Part shown: positions 54,408-63,712 of the stretch, one piece after another | Position numbering within the stretch: the first letter of the stretch is position 1 | How the letters are laid out: every line of letters begins with the position of its first letter | NCBI RefSeq assembly: GCF_001258055.1 | Contig: NZ_CVRM01000011.1 | Location: 434,001-498,000, forward strand | Direction: 5' to 3' | Source of the DNA: Phaeobacter italicus | GTDB lineage: Bacteria; Pseudomonadota; Alphaproteobacteria; Rhodobacterales; Rhodobacteraceae | DNA length: 64,000 nt | The notes under the pieces: generated by a model | Told to the model about the DNA's origin: nothing | Database searches by the model: none | Seen by the model: the letters and a program-made list of their open reading frames with translations, nothing else | Program-made: the position numbers and the translations under genes

Positions 54408-55136
54408 CTAGCGTTTGGCGCGCGCGGCAAAGACATCCGCAGCCAGTTTGCGGGTTTCGTCTTCCAGCGCGCTCAGCCCCTGAACCGCATCAGGCCCATC
54501 GCCCGCTTCGATTGCGTCAGCGATCCGCGTGTGCAGCGCTAGAATGATCTGCCGGTCACGGGCGGTAAAGGTGATCATGTTCATCAGCGGCTGCATCGCT
54601 TCAACCGCGCCTGCAAGCTGATAGGACAGAACCGGATTGCCCGCCCCGTCGACCAGCGCCCTGTGAAAGGCCACATCAGACGCGCAGAATGCCTCATCCG
54701 TCAGACCGGGCTGGCCCTGGCGAAAGATCTCTGCGCGCATGGTTGCTAGCTGGTCGGCGCTGCGGCGGGTGGCCGAAAGGGGCGCACAGGCCCGCTCCAG
54801 CGCATAGCGCGCTTCGCAGGCCGTGTCGAAACTCACGGCGTTCATGCTGAGCAGCAGGGTAGAGGTGGTGATCTGCTGGGAATAGGCATCTTCGTAGTTC
54901 AGACGGTTCACAAAGGCACCGCCTGTCGCCCCCCGCTGAGTCCGGATCAGCGACTGCGCAGCAAGCCGTTTCAACGCCTCGCGCACAGTGGGGCGCGAAA
55001 CCTGAAACTGTTCGGACAACTCCGCCTCGGACGGCAGACGCTCATCCACGATCAGATCCCCGGCCACAATGGCATCGCGAATGGCCTGCGCAATTTGCGC
55101 CGACAGGTCGGCTGCGCTGTTGGGGTCAAGTTTCAT
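54408..55136 (-). CDS. FadR-type GntR regulator (FCD domain)
   Basis: This 242-aa regulator has an N-terminal winged helix (DERLPSEAELSEQFQVSRPTVREALKRLAAQ) and a C-terminal FCD domain (AFCASDVAFHRALVDGAGN, with the metal-binding Asp/His pattern continuing to LALHTRIADAIEAGD). The ATG at 55136 is preferred; an upstream in-frame start adds nine residues and nearly reaches the operator. It is divergent from the DUF2182-DUF1326-dmdA-acuI operon, with a symmetric operator between, so it likely controls DMSP demethylation genes. Confidence 0.9.
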   Translation of the reverse strand: MKLDPNSAADLSAQIAQAIRDAIVAGDLIVDERLPSEAELSEQFQVSRPTVREALKRLAAQSLIRTQRGATGGAFVNRLNYEDAYSQQITTSTLLLSMNAVSFDTACEARYALERACAPLSATRRSADQLATMRAEIFRQGQPGLTDEAFCASDVAFHRALVDGAGNPVLSYQLAGAVEAMQPLMNMITFTARDRQIILALHTRIADAIEAGDGPDAVQGLSALEDETRKLAADVFAARAKR

Positions 55137-55164
55137 TTCGGGGCTCCGGCTGCAAGAAATCATT

Positions 55165-55188
55165 TGTCAGACATTTAAAAGTCTGACA
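55165..55188. promoter_or_regulatory. Operator TGTCAGAC-N8-GTCTGACA
   Basis: TGTCAGAC (55165-55172) and GTCTGACA (55181-55188) form a perfect inverted repeat with an AT-only core save for flanks, in the 140-bp region between the FadR-type gene and the divergent operon. Binding by that regulator is inferred. Confidence 0.75.
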
Positions 55189-55278
55189 TTTGATTCATAG
55201 GGGTTGAGTCGTAAGATTGGCAAGCAACTCCTGCACTCGACGCATGAACGCAACCCATCCGAGCAAGGGGCGCCCGCA

Positions 55279-56049
55279 ATGAAAGCTGTCCTGACCCAAA
55301 AGATCCGCATGATGCAGGGCTGGCATTGGCTGGGCCTTTTTGCCGTGATCCTGGGGGCCTGGATCGTGCTGTATTTGATGGCGGTGCCTGCGGATCTGCG
55401 CGAGGCGGGCCAGATCTATGGCGCAGATTTCTGGCGGGACCTGTGCACGATGACCCCGGATGCGGCGGGCTATCTGCGGATGGTTCTGATGTGGTCCTTG
55501 ATGTCGGCTGCAATGATGGCGCCGACCGCACTGCCAGCTTTCGCGACCTATGATGACCTCAGCCACGCCGCGCCGGATACCCGGTTTGGTGATCTGGTTG
55601 GTGGGTATCTGCTAGTTTGGGGTGGGTTTTCCATCGTCGCGGCCGCGCTGCAGATGCTGTTGTTTCAGCTGGGGCTGATTTCTGCGTTCGGCGACAGCCT
55701 CTCTGCAGGGCTCAGCGCGGCACTGCTGCTGATTGCGGGGCTTTATCAGTTTTCCAGCGCCAAGGAGGCCTGCCTCAGCAAATGCCGCCGTCCGCTGGTC
55801 TTTTTCATGCAGCACTGGGACGAGGGGGCCTTTCGCAATGGTGTGCGGCTGGGATTGGTATGTCTTGGGTGTTGCTGGGCGCTGATGCTGCTGGCCTTTG
55901 TCGGCGGGGTCATGAACGTCGCTTTCATGGGGCTCGCAACCCTCATCATGGTTTTTGAAAAACTGCCCGATCTGGGCCGGTACCTGACACGACCTCTGGG
56001 CGTGCTGCTTCTGGGCTGGTCCGTGTGGATCGGGCTCACACTTATCTGA
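55279..56049 (+). CDS. DUF2182 integral membrane protein, first gene of the dmdA operon
   Basis: This 256-aa protein has about six hydrophobic segments. Family features are MVLMWSLMSAAMMAPTALPA (Met-rich helix), LIAGLYQFSSAKEACLSKCR (a Cys pair) and GLVCLGCCWALMLLAFVGG (CxxCC-like). DUF2182 members are described only as predicted metal-binding membrane proteins. ATG at 55279 removes an unlikely hydrophilic extension. It is 21 bp upstream of a DUF1326 gene, with which it is often paired, and heads the operon continuing to dmdA and acuI. Its role is unknown; metal or thiol handling is a guess from the Met/Cys content. Confidence 0.85.
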   Translation: MKAVLTQKIRMMQGWHWLGLFAVILGAWIVLYLMAVPADLREAGQIYGADFWRDLCTMTPDAAGYLRMVLMWSLMSAAMMAPTALPAFATYDDLSHAAPDTRFGDLVGGYLLVWGGFSIVAAALQMLLFQLGLISAFGDSLSAGLSAALLLIAGLYQFSSAKEACLSKCRRPLVFFMQHWDEGAFRNGVRLGLVCLGCCWALMLLAFVGGVMNVAFMGLATLIMVFEKLPDLGRYLTRPLGVLLLGWSVWIGLTLI

Positions 56050-56070
56050 GATTACTAAGGGAGAGAAAAA

Positions 56071-56703
56071 ATGGCTTTGGATGCTGCGGTCGGGACGGTT
56101 CCCTGGACCATCAAGGGGGAGCTGATCCTCAATTGTAACTGTACTGTCTTCTGCCCCTGTGTGGTGTCGCTGGGTCAGCACCCGCCGACCGAGGGCCACT
56201 GTCAGGCCTGGGCCGGTGTGCGCATCGACGAGGGGCAATATGGGGACGAAGATCTGTCAGGTCTGAACGTCGGCCTGTTCCTGGAAATTCCGGGCAACAT
56301 GGGGCGCGGCAACTGGAAAGCTGCGGCGTTCATTGATGATCGTGCCTCTGACGCAGCCTATGACGGCCTGGTCAACATCTTCTCCGGGGCCGCACGCGGC
56401 ACCACGGGTCTGTTTTCGCTCCTGGTGAGCGAATTCCTCGGCGCAGAGCGGGCACCGGTTGTCTTTGAAACCGAAGGTAAGGAACGCCGTCTCATGGTCG
56501 GCAAAAAGATCCAGGGCGCGGTTGTTCCGGTTGAGGGCAAGGATGGCAAGGACATTGTCGTCACCAACACCGAATACTGGATGGGCCCCGACATCACCGT
56601 TGCCAAGGCAACCAAGGGCCGCGTGCGCGCCTTTGGCCGTGTCTGGGATTTTGAAAACCGTTCAGCTGAAATCTGCCAGATCGACTGGCACGGTCCACGC
56701 TGA
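56071..56703 (+). CDS. DUF1326 Cys-rich protein
   Basis: This 210-aa protein without a signal peptide carries an N-terminal cysteine cluster, Cys22, 24, 28, 30 and 44 (LILNCNCTVFCPCVV then EGHCQAW), which could bind a metal. The remainder is predicted beta-rich (GLFLEIPGNMGRGNWKAAAF). DUF1326 has no established function. It sits between DUF2182 (21 bp) and dmdA (69 bp) on one transcript. The ATG follows GGGAGAG. Confidence 0.85.
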   Translation: MALDAAVGTVPWTIKGELILNCNCTVFCPCVVSLGQHPPTEGHCQAWAGVRIDEGQYGDEDLSGLNVGLFLEIPGNMGRGNWKAAAFIDDRASDAAYDGLVNIFSGAARGTTGLFSLLVSEFLGAERAPVVFETEGKERRLMVGKKIQGAVVPVEGKDGKDIVVTNTEYWMGPDITVAKATKGRVRAFGRVWDFENRSAEICQIDWHGPR

Positions 56704-56772
56704 TCTTGGGGCAGGCGGCGGGTGGGACCGCCGCCGTATCGCCCCGGCTGCGCCTGGTAGGGAGGAATTGCC

Positions 56773-57876
56773 ATGGCCTTGATCGCACCATCCCGCCGCC
56801 TGCGTCGCACACCGTTTTCGGACGGGGTCGAGGCCGCAGGCGTCAAAGGATACACCGTCTACAACCGGATGCTGCTGCCCACCGTCTTTGAAAGCGTCGA
56901 GGCAGATTATCACCATCTCAAGCGTCACGTTCAGGTCTGGGATGTCTCTTGCGAGCGCCAGGTCGAGCTGCGTGGCCCGGATGCGGCCCGTCTGATGCAG
57001 ATGCTGACACCGCGCGATCTGCGCGGCATGACGGCGGGCCAGTGTTTCTATGTCCCCATCGTCGATGAAACCGGGGGAATGCTGAATGATCCTGTGGCGG
57101 TCAAACTGTCAGAGGACCGCTGGTGGATCTCGATTGCAGACAGCGACCTGCTGCTTTGGGTCAAGGGGATCGCAAATGGCTGGCGGCTGGATGTTCTGGT
57201 GGATGAGCCGGATGTGTCACCTCTGGCAATTCAAGGCCCAAAAGCAGACGATCTGATGGCGCGCCTGTTCGGTGAGGACATTCGATCCCTGCGGTTCTTT
57301 CGCTTTGGCATCTACCAGTTCGAGGGCCGCGACCTGGTGATCGCGCGCTCTGGTTACTCCAAACAGGGCGGCTACGAGATCTACCTGGAGGGCAGCGATA
57401 TGGGTATGCCCTTGTGGAACCGGCTTTTTGAGCTGGGCGCAGATCTTGAGGTGCGGGCAGGCTGCCCCAATCTCATTGAGCGGATCGAAGGTGGCTTGCT
57501 GAGCTACGGCAACGACATGACCGACGATAACACCCCGCATGAATGCGGTCTGGGCAAGTTCTGCAACACCCACACCGCAATCGGCTGCATCGGTCGCGAT
57601 GCGCTGTTGCGGGTCGCTAAGGAAGGCCCGGTTCAGCAGATCCGCCCCATCGCGATCAAAGGCGATGCCGTGGGTCCCTGTGACCGGCTGTGGCCTGTCT
57701 TCGCAAACGGGCGCAAGGTGGGGCAGGTGTCCTCAGCGGCGTGGTCGCCCGATTTCAACACCAACGTGGCCATTGGCATGGTCCGCATGACGCACTGGGA
57801 TGCGGGCACCGCGCTGGAGGTGGAAACACCGGACGGCATGCGCGCCGCGACAGTGCAGGAAAAATTCTGGATTTAA
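56773..57876 (+). CDS. dmdA: DMSP demethylase DmdA
   Basis: This 367-aa folate-dependent enzyme of the glycine-cleavage T-protein family moves a methyl group from DMSP to tetrahydrofolate, leaving methylmercaptopropionate. The N-terminal PSRRLRRTPFSDGVEAAGVK and YTVYNRMLLPTVFES, then HVQVWDVSCERQVEL and RSGYSKQGGYEIYLEGSDMG, match DmdA from marine roseobacters rather than ordinary GcvT. The following acuI gene supports this. GGGAGGAA precedes the ATG. Confidence 0.94.
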   Translation: MALIAPSRRLRRTPFSDGVEAAGVKGYTVYNRMLLPTVFESVEADYHHLKRHVQVWDVSCERQVELRGPDAARLMQMLTPRDLRGMTAGQCFYVPIVDETGGMLNDPVAVKLSEDRWWISIADSDLLLWVKGIANGWRLDVLVDEPDVSPLAIQGPKADDLMARLFGEDIRSLRFFRFGIYQFEGRDLVIARSGYSKQGGYEIYLEGSDMGMPLWNRLFELGADLEVRAGCPNLIERIEGGLLSYGNDMTDDNTPHECGLGKFCNTHTAIGCIGRDALLRVAKEGPVQQIRPIAIKGDAVGPCDRLWPVFANGRKVGQVSSAAWSPDFNTNVAIGMVRMTHWDAGTALEVETPDGMRAATVQEKFWI

Positions 57877-57888
57877 GGGAGAGACGAC

Positions 57889-58881
57889 ATGTTCAATGCA
57901 TTGGTCGTGAACAAGGATGAAGAAAGCGGCAAGACTTCTGCCGCGGTGGAACAGATCAGCCTCGATCAGCTGCCCGACGGCGAGGTGACGGTGGCGGTGG
58001 ACTATTCCACCGTGAACTACAAGGACGGGCTGTGCATCGGGCCGGGCGGTGGTCTGGTGCGCAAATACCCCCACGTGCCCGGCATCGATTTTGCCGGTAC
58101 GGTAGAGACGTCCTCTGATGAGCGTTACAAGCCGGGCGACAAGGTTGTCCTGACCGGCTGGCGCGTCGGCGAAGCTCATTGGGGCGGCTATTCCCAAAAG
58201 GCCAACGTGCGCGCCGACTGGCTGGTGCCGCTGCCCGAGGGGCTTGATACCCGTCAGGCAATGGCGGTGGGCACGGCCGGTTTTACCGCAATGCTGGCCG
58301 TGATGGCGCTGGAAGATCACGGGCTGGTTCCGGGGCACGGTCCGGTTCTGGTAACGGGTGCTGCGGGGGGCGTGGGTTCGGTTGCGACCGCCATCCTGGC
58401 CAACCTCGGCTATGAGGTTGCGGCCGTCACCGGCCGACCGGAAACAGCCGACTATCTGAAATCCCTCGGCGCGACCCAGATCGTCGCCCGGGAAGAGATC
58501 AACGAGACGGTCAAACGCCCGCTGGAAAGCGAAACCTGGGCAGGCTGCATTGATGCGGTGGGCGGCGATATGCTCGCACGGGTTCTCGGCCAGATGAAAT
58601 ATGGCGCCTCGGTTTCTGCGGTCGGTCTGGCCGGTGGTGCCGGACTGCCAGCCACGGTCATTCCGTTCCTGCTGCGAGGGGTGAACCTCCTTGGGATCGA
58701 CAGCGTAATGCAGCCCTATGACAATCGCCTGCGGGCCTGGCAGCGCATCGCCAAGGATCTGCCGATGGACAAACTGGAGGCGATGGTTCAGCCCGCAACC
58801 CTGTCGGATCTGCCGCAACTGGGCAAGGACATCCTGAAAGGCCAGGTCAAGGGCCGCGTTGTGGTCGACGTGAACGCCTGA
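57889..58881 (+). CDS. acuI: Acryloyl-CoA reductase AcuI
   Basis: This 330-aa NADPH-dependent medium-chain reductase has DYSTVNYKDGLCIGPGGG, PGIDFAGTVETSSD and the nucleotide site VTGAAGGVGSVATAIL, all standard for AcuI (YhdH type). It detoxifies acryloyl-CoA formed from DMSP breakdown to propionyl-CoA. It follows dmdA by 12 bp, the usual roseobacter arrangement, and is followed by a terminator. Confidence 0.95.
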   Translation: MFNALVVNKDEESGKTSAAVEQISLDQLPDGEVTVAVDYSTVNYKDGLCIGPGGGLVRKYPHVPGIDFAGTVETSSDERYKPGDKVVLTGWRVGEAHWGGYSQKANVRADWLVPLPEGLDTRQAMAVGTAGFTAMLAVMALEDHGLVPGHGPVLVTGAAGGVGSVATAILANLGYEVAAVTGRPETADYLKSLGATQIVAREEINETVKRPLESETWAGCIDAVGGDMLARVLGQMKYGASVSAVGLAGGAGLPATVIPFLLRGVNLLGIDSVMQPYDNRLRAWQRIAKDLPMDKLEAMVQPATLSDLPQLGKDILKGQVKGRVVVDVNA

Positions 58882-58906
58882 GCCGCCGGGCCGATGTGAC
58901 AGTCTT

Positions 58907-58937
58907 GAAAATGCGCGCAGGTTTTGCGCGCATTTTC
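58907..58937 (+). terminator. Terminator after acuI
   Basis: GAAAATGCGCGC (58907-58918) pairs with GCGCGCATTTTC (58926-58937); the stem ends in a T-tract (TTTTCTGTTT). Confidence 0.9.
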
Positions 58938-59097
58938 TGTTTCAACAGGGTCAGTTTTATCTGCTAGCGCGCTGAAAAGACGCAACTAACGCGGGGCATC
59001 CGGATCGGTTCCAGAAAAAATTTCACTTCGGCGGGAACCTGCGCAGCTTTCACTTGTTGGGTTTGTGGACGTTCACAATAACAAGACTGGAACGCGT

Positions 59098-60744
59098 ATG
59101 ACTGATGAAACGAACAATCAGGGCATCCCGACCCCGGACGGAAGCGCTGATGTAATCGAGACCGACTATGAAATCGGTCAGGACAACCTTGAGGGCTCGG
59201 TTGGGCCCATCGGGTTCGACATCCACAATCCTGTATTCATGATCTCCGGCATCGCCGTGATGATGTTTGTATTCTACGCATTGGTGCTGCCAGAGCAGGC
59301 TGATGCGTTGTTTGGCTGGCTGCGCGGCACCGTGACCAGCAGTTTCGACTGGTTCTTCCTAAGCGCTGGCAACATCTTTGTGCTGTTCTGCTTTGCGCTG
59401 ATCGTAACGCCCTGGGGCAGTGTGCGCCTTGGCGGGGACGAGGCCGAACCCGACTACAACTACCTGGGCTGGTTTGCGATGCTGTTTGCGGCAGGCATGG
59501 GCATCGGGCTGATGTTTTACGGCGTCAGCGAACCGATGAGCCACTATTCCACCGCGATGGGTGGCATCAGCGTTGGTGAGGATGGCGTCAGAACCGACTG
59601 GGCGCCGCTTGGCGCAGCTGCTGGCGATCAGGCAGAGGCGGTGCGCCTTGGCATGGCGGCGACGATCTATCACTGGGGCCTGCACCCTTGGGCGATCTAT
59701 GCAATCGTGGCGCTGTCTCTGGCGCTGTTTTCCTACAATAAGGGCCTGCCGCTGACCATTCGCTCTGCCTTTTACCCGATCTTCGGCGAACGTGTCTGGG
59801 GCTGGACCGGCCATGTCATCGACATCGTGGCGGTGTTTGCGACCCTCTTTGGTCTGGCGACCTCTCTTGGGTTTGGCGCGACACAGGCCAATGCGGGTCT
59901 GAACGAGCTGTTCGGCGTGCCACTCGGCTCGACAACCGAAGTGGTCCTGATCTCGGCCATCACCGCTGTTGCTTTGGTTTCGGTTGTCCGGGGCCTTGAT
60001 GGCGGGGTGAAGGTGCTGAGCGAGCTGAACATGGGGCTTGCTTTTCTGCTGTTGCTGTTCGTGCTCCTTGTTGGGCCGACGCTGCTGATCCTCAGCGGAT
60101 TTGTCGACAGCCTGGTGGCCTATGTGCAGTATCTGCCGGCCCTTTCCATGCCTTTCGGCCGCGAAGACGTGAACTTCAGCCAGGGCTGGACCGCGTTCTA
60201 CTGGGCGTGGTGGATCAGCTGGTCGCCGTTTGTGGGTATGTTTATCGCCCGTGTCAGCCGTGGCCGCACCGTCCGTGAGTTCGTGATCTGCGTTCTGCTG
60301 ATCCCCAGCCTGGTCTGTGTTCTGTGGATGAGCGTCTTTGGCGGCACCGCGATCCATCAGGTGATCGCAGACGGCTACACCGGTGCGCAGGATGCCGCGC
60401 TTGAGCTGAAACTGTTCAAGATGCTGGGCGAGCTGCCCCTGGCGTCCTTGACCTCCTTTGTCGGGATCGTCCTGGTGGTTGTGTTCTTTGTCACCTCATC
60501 GGACTCCGGCTCGCTGGTGATCGATACGATCACCGCCGGGGGCAAGGTCGATGCACCGATGCCCCAGCGCGTGTTCTGGTGCGTGTTCGAAGGGGCCGTT
60601 GCGATCGTGCTGCTTTTGGGTGGCGGTCTGGCCGCCTTGCAGGCGATGGTGATTTCAACCGGACTGTTGTTCACTATTGTGCTGCTCTTGATGTGCTGGG
60701 CCATCGCGCGCGGCCTGCAGGGAGAGCGCGACCAGATGCGCTGA
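59098..60744 (+). CDS. BCCT-family transporter (betaine/DMSP-type)
   Basis: This 548-aa protein has twelve predicted membrane segments and the BCCT signatures WFAMLFAAGMGIGLMFYGV and FYWAWWISWSPFVGMFIARV. The conserved Trp residues form the ammonium- or sulfonium-binding box. These transporters take up glycine betaine, choline, carnitine or DMSP by sodium or proton symport. ATG at 59098 is chosen; a GTG 11 codons upstream is in frame. Its place after the DMSP operon makes DMSP a reasonable substrate, but this is inferred. Confidence 0.93.
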   Translation: MTDETNNQGIPTPDGSADVIETDYEIGQDNLEGSVGPIGFDIHNPVFMISGIAVMMFVFYALVLPEQADALFGWLRGTVTSSFDWFFLSAGNIFVLFCFALIVTPWGSVRLGGDEAEPDYNYLGWFAMLFAAGMGIGLMFYGVSEPMSHYSTAMGGISVGEDGVRTDWAPLGAAAGDQAEAVRLGMAATIYHWGLHPWAIYAIVALSLALFSYNKGLPLTIRSAFYPIFGERVWGWTGHVIDIVAVFATLFGLATSLGFGATQANAGLNELFGVPLGSTTEVVLISAITAVALVSVVRGLDGGVKVLSELNMGLAFLLLLFVLLVGPTLLILSGFVDSLVAYVQYLPALSMPFGREDVNFSQGWTAFYWAWWISWSPFVGMFIARVSRGRTVREFVICVLLIPSLVCVLWMSVFGGTAIHQVIADGYTGAQDAALELKLFKMLGELPLASLTSFVGIVLVVVFFVTSSDSGSLVIDTITAGGKVDAPMPQRVFWCVFEGAVAIVLLLGGGLAALQAMVISTGLLFTIVLLLMCWAIARGLQGERDQMR

Positions 60745-60767
60745 ATCTGCCAGCCATTTTGAAAATC

Positions 60768-60802
60768 AACGCCTCGCACCAAACGGTGCGGGGCGTTTTT
60801 GT
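60768..60802 (+). terminator. Rho-independent terminator after BCCT gene
   Basis: AACGCCTCGCACC (60768-60780) pairs with GGTGCGGGGCGTT (60785-60797, one mismatch-like G-T), followed by TTTGT. Confidence 0.9.
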
Positions 60803-60908
60803 CTGAACGGGGTGGCCCGGCGTTAGATCGGGCCAAACGTCACCTCAGTCCTTGACCTGCATGGGGAAGGGCTGCACTGATTTTCTCAGCAAAATGAATG
60901 GAGTGATC

Positions 60909-62132
60909 ATGGCCCTCGATATCGACTTTGTCCGCAGTCAGTTCCCGGCATTCCGCGCCGACAGCCTTCGGGGCCAGGCCTTCTTTGAAAACGCGGGGGG
61001 CTCTTACACCTGCCAGCCTGTGATCGACCGGCTCAATCGCTACTATGTCGAACGCAAGGTCCAGCCCTATGCGCCCTATGCCGCCTCCCAACTGGCGGGC
61101 GCCGAAATGGACGAGGCGCGCAGCCGCCTTGCCGCGATCATGGGGGTTGCCACCGAAGAGCTGAGCTTTGGCCCCTCCACAACCCAGAACACCTATGTTC
61201 TGGCGCAGGCGTTTCGTCAGTTCATGAAACCGGGTGAGGCGATCATCGTCACCAATCAGGACCACGAAGCCAACACCGGCCCCTGGCGTCGCCTTGCAGA
61301 CGAGGGGATCGAGATCCGCGAATGGGCGATCAACCCGCAGACCGGTCATCTTGACACCGCCGATCTTGAGACCCTCTTGGATGAAAACGTCCGCCTCGTC
61401 TGTTTTCCGCATTGCTCCAACGTCGTGGGAGAGCTGAACCCGGTCACGGAAATCACCGCGCTGGCCCATGCTGCCGGGGCTTTTGTCTGTGTGGATGGGG
61501 TTTCATATGCGCCCCACGGCCTGCCCAACGTGGGAGAGCTGGGTCCGGATATCTATCTGTTTTCAGCCTACAAGACCTATGGACCGCATCAGGGCATCAT
61601 GGTGATCCGGCGCGAATTGGGCGCGCTGTTGCCCAATCAGGCGCATTACTTCAACGCCGACGTTCTCTACAAACGCTTTACCCCAGCCGGACCCGACCAC
61701 GCGCAGATTGCTGCAAGCGCGGGCATGGCTGATTACATCTCGGCGCTGGCTCATCATCACGGCGGGCCAGAGACCGAAGGCGCAGAGCAGGGCGCCTTTG
61801 TTCATGATCTCATGCGCGCCCATGAGGTCGCGCTGCTGCAACCGCTTCTGGATATGGTGAAGGACCGCAACGATGTGCGCCTTCTTGGTCCAACGGATGC
61901 GCAGAGGCGCGCGCCAACCGTTGCGCTCTCGCTCAACCGCGCGGGCGCAGAGGTCGCAGCCGAGCTGTCACAGCACGGCATCATGGCAGGCGGCGGTGAT
62001 TTCTACGCGGTACGTGCGCTCAAGGCGATGGGTGTGGATACGGACAAAGGTGTGCTGCGGTTGAGTTTCACACATTATACCTCTGAAAAGGAGGTGACAC
62101 AGTTGATGGAGGCCCTAGATCGCGTGTTGTAA
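60909..62132 (+). CDS. Class V aminotransferase, cysteine desulfurase-like
   Basis: This 407-aa PLP enzyme of the NifS/CsdA superfamily has FFENAGGSYTCQPV near the N-terminus, THE-type NQDHEANTGPW, VCVDGVSYAPHG (PLP-binding Asp) and YLFSAYKTYGPHQG with the PLP Lys. It resembles the subgroup annotated as cysteine desulfurase-like protein, which lacks an evident role in Fe-S assembly. ATG at 60909 follows a GGAG; upstream residues look unrelated. The substrate is unknown; sulfur metabolism is possible given the neighbours. Confidence 0.87.
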   Translation: MALDIDFVRSQFPAFRADSLRGQAFFENAGGSYTCQPVIDRLNRYYVERKVQPYAPYAASQLAGAEMDEARSRLAAIMGVATEELSFGPSTTQNTYVLAQAFRQFMKPGEAIIVTNQDHEANTGPWRRLADEGIEIREWAINPQTGHLDTADLETLLDENVRLVCFPHCSNVVGELNPVTEITALAHAAGAFVCVDGVSYAPHGLPNVGELGPDIYLFSAYKTYGPHQGIMVIRRELGALLPNQAHYFNADVLYKRFTPAGPDHAQIAASAGMADYISALAHHHGGPETEGAEQGAFVHDLMRAHEVALLQPLLDMVKDRNDVRLLGPTDAQRRAPTVALSLNRAGAEVAAELSQHGIMAGGGDFYAVRALKAMGVDTDKGVLRLSFTHYTSEKEVTQLMEALDRVL

Positions 62133-62163
62133 ACACGTGTGAACAAGGGACCTTGACCGCTCC

Positions 62164-63600
62164 ATGACTGATGGAATTCCGGCAAATGCGCCGGTGATCT
62201 GGTGGATCAGGCGCGATTTGCGCCTGTCCGACAACGCAGCCCTGACCGCCGCCGTCGACAGCGGCGCGCCGGTGCTGCCGGTGTTCATCTTTGACAGCCA
62301 GGATGAAGATCTCGGCGCTGCCCCACGGTTTCGTCTGGGGCTCGGGCTTGAACACCTGGCGCAGCGGCTGGAGAGGCTGGGCAGTCGGCTGATCCTGCGG
62401 CGCGGCTCGGCGCTTCAGGTGTTGCAGGATCTGCTGAAAGAGACGGGCGCGCAGGCCGTTCACTGGACCCGCGCCTATGATCCGGCCAGCCGGGCGCGCG
62501 ACACGCTGATTAAAGAAACCTTAAAATCCCAAGGTGTTGCAGCGCATTCTTACAGTGGAAATCTCCTGTTTGAACCCTGGACTGTGGAAACCAAGACGGG
62601 GGGGATGTACCGTGTCTATACCCCGTTCTGGCGCGCGGTGCGGGGCCGTGATGTGCCGGGTCTCTTGGTGGCACCCGGGACGATCCCCGCGCCAGAGCAG
62701 TGGCCAAACTCCGACCAGCTGGACACATGGAAATTGGCCGCTGCCATGCGCCGGGGCGCGCCTGTGCTGGCGGCCCATTGCCGGGTCGGGGAAGAGGCGG
62801 CGCAGGACCGGCTGGATGAATTTATCGAAACCGGCATCGCCCGCTATCAGGATCTGCGCGATCTGCCCGCCGTGGATGGCACATCTGGTCTGTCGGAAAA
62901 TCTCGCCTGGGGAGAGATCAGCCCGCAACGCATGTGGCACCGAGGGGCAGAGGCAATGGCGCAGGGCGCTGCGGGGGCGGAAACCTTCCTCAAGGAGGTG
63001 GTCTGGCGCGAGTTTGCCTATCACCTCATGTTCCACACCCCCCATATCCTGACCAAGAGCTGGCGCGAGGAATGGCAGTCCTTTGCGTGGTCAGAGAACG
63101 AAGACACCCCAGAGGTGCTGGCCTGGAAACAGGGGCGCACTGGCTACCGCTTTGTCGACGCCGCGATGCGTGAGCTGTATGTGACCGGCAAGATGCATAA
63201 CCGGGCACGCATGATCGTTGCGAGCTTTCTGACCAAACACATGCTCACCCATTGGCGGATCGGCCAGAAGTGGTTTGAGCATTGCCTTGTGGATTGGGAT
63301 CCGGCCTCCAATGCGATGGGCTGGCAGTGGGTGGCAGGCTCCGGGCCGGACGCCGCGCCTTTTTTTCGGGTTTTCAACCCGGATGGCCAATTGGACAAAT
63401 TCGACCCCAAGGGGCGCTATCAGGCGCAATGGATCGCCGAAGGAAACCCCAAACCGCCAGACACGGCGCGCGCCTTTTTCACGGCTTGCCCCAAATCCTG
63501 GCAGCTCTCTGCGGATATGGCCCGCCCCCGGCCCATCCTTGATCTTAAGGCCGGGCGCGAGCGCGCTCTGGAGGCTTATCACAACCGCGACAAAGGGTAG
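62164..63600 (+). CDS. phrB: Deoxyribodipyrimidine photolyase
   Basis: This 478-aa flavoprotein repairs UV-induced cyclobutane pyrimidine dimers using blue light. It has an antenna domain (VIWWIRRDLRLSDNAAL) and the FAD domain with WREFAYHLM, TGYRFVDAAMRELYVTG and MIVASFLTKHMLTHWRIG. The signature DPASNAMGWQWVAGSGPDAA is fully present. Length is standard for class I CPD photolyases. Confidence 0.96.
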   Translation: MTDGIPANAPVIWWIRRDLRLSDNAALTAAVDSGAPVLPVFIFDSQDEDLGAAPRFRLGLGLEHLAQRLERLGSRLILRRGSALQVLQDLLKETGAQAVHWTRAYDPASRARDTLIKETLKSQGVAAHSYSGNLLFEPWTVETKTGGMYRVYTPFWRAVRGRDVPGLLVAPGTIPAPEQWPNSDQLDTWKLAAAMRRGAPVLAAHCRVGEEAAQDRLDEFIETGIARYQDLRDLPAVDGTSGLSENLAWGEISPQRMWHRGAEAMAQGAAGAETFLKEVVWREFAYHLMFHTPHILTKSWREEWQSFAWSENEDTPEVLAWKQGRTGYRFVDAAMRELYVTGKMHNRARMIVASFLTKHMLTHWRIGQKWFEHCLVDWDPASNAMGWQWVAGSGPDAAPFFRVFNPDGQLDKFDPKGRYQAQWIAEGNPKPPDTARAFFTACPKSWQLSADMARPRPILDLKAGRERALEAYHNRDKG

Positions 63601-63712
63601 GGCGGCCAGCCCGACCCCATCGGCGTTTCCGACAGATCCCTTGCCAGAAACGCCTGATTTGGCCTAGCCTTTTTCAAATCTTGTCATTTGAAGGGAAAGG
63701 GGGTCGCGCCAC

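Noticed and set aside
54074-54542. Small plus-strand open frames in the tmRNA region
   Set aside because: They cross the tmRNA acceptor stem, spacer and promoter on the opposite strand and have no support as proteins.
56773-57876. DmdA as an ordinary glycine cleavage T-protein
   Set aside because: The N-terminal and central segments match DMSP demethylases, acuI follows directly, and no gcvH or gcvP is nearby.
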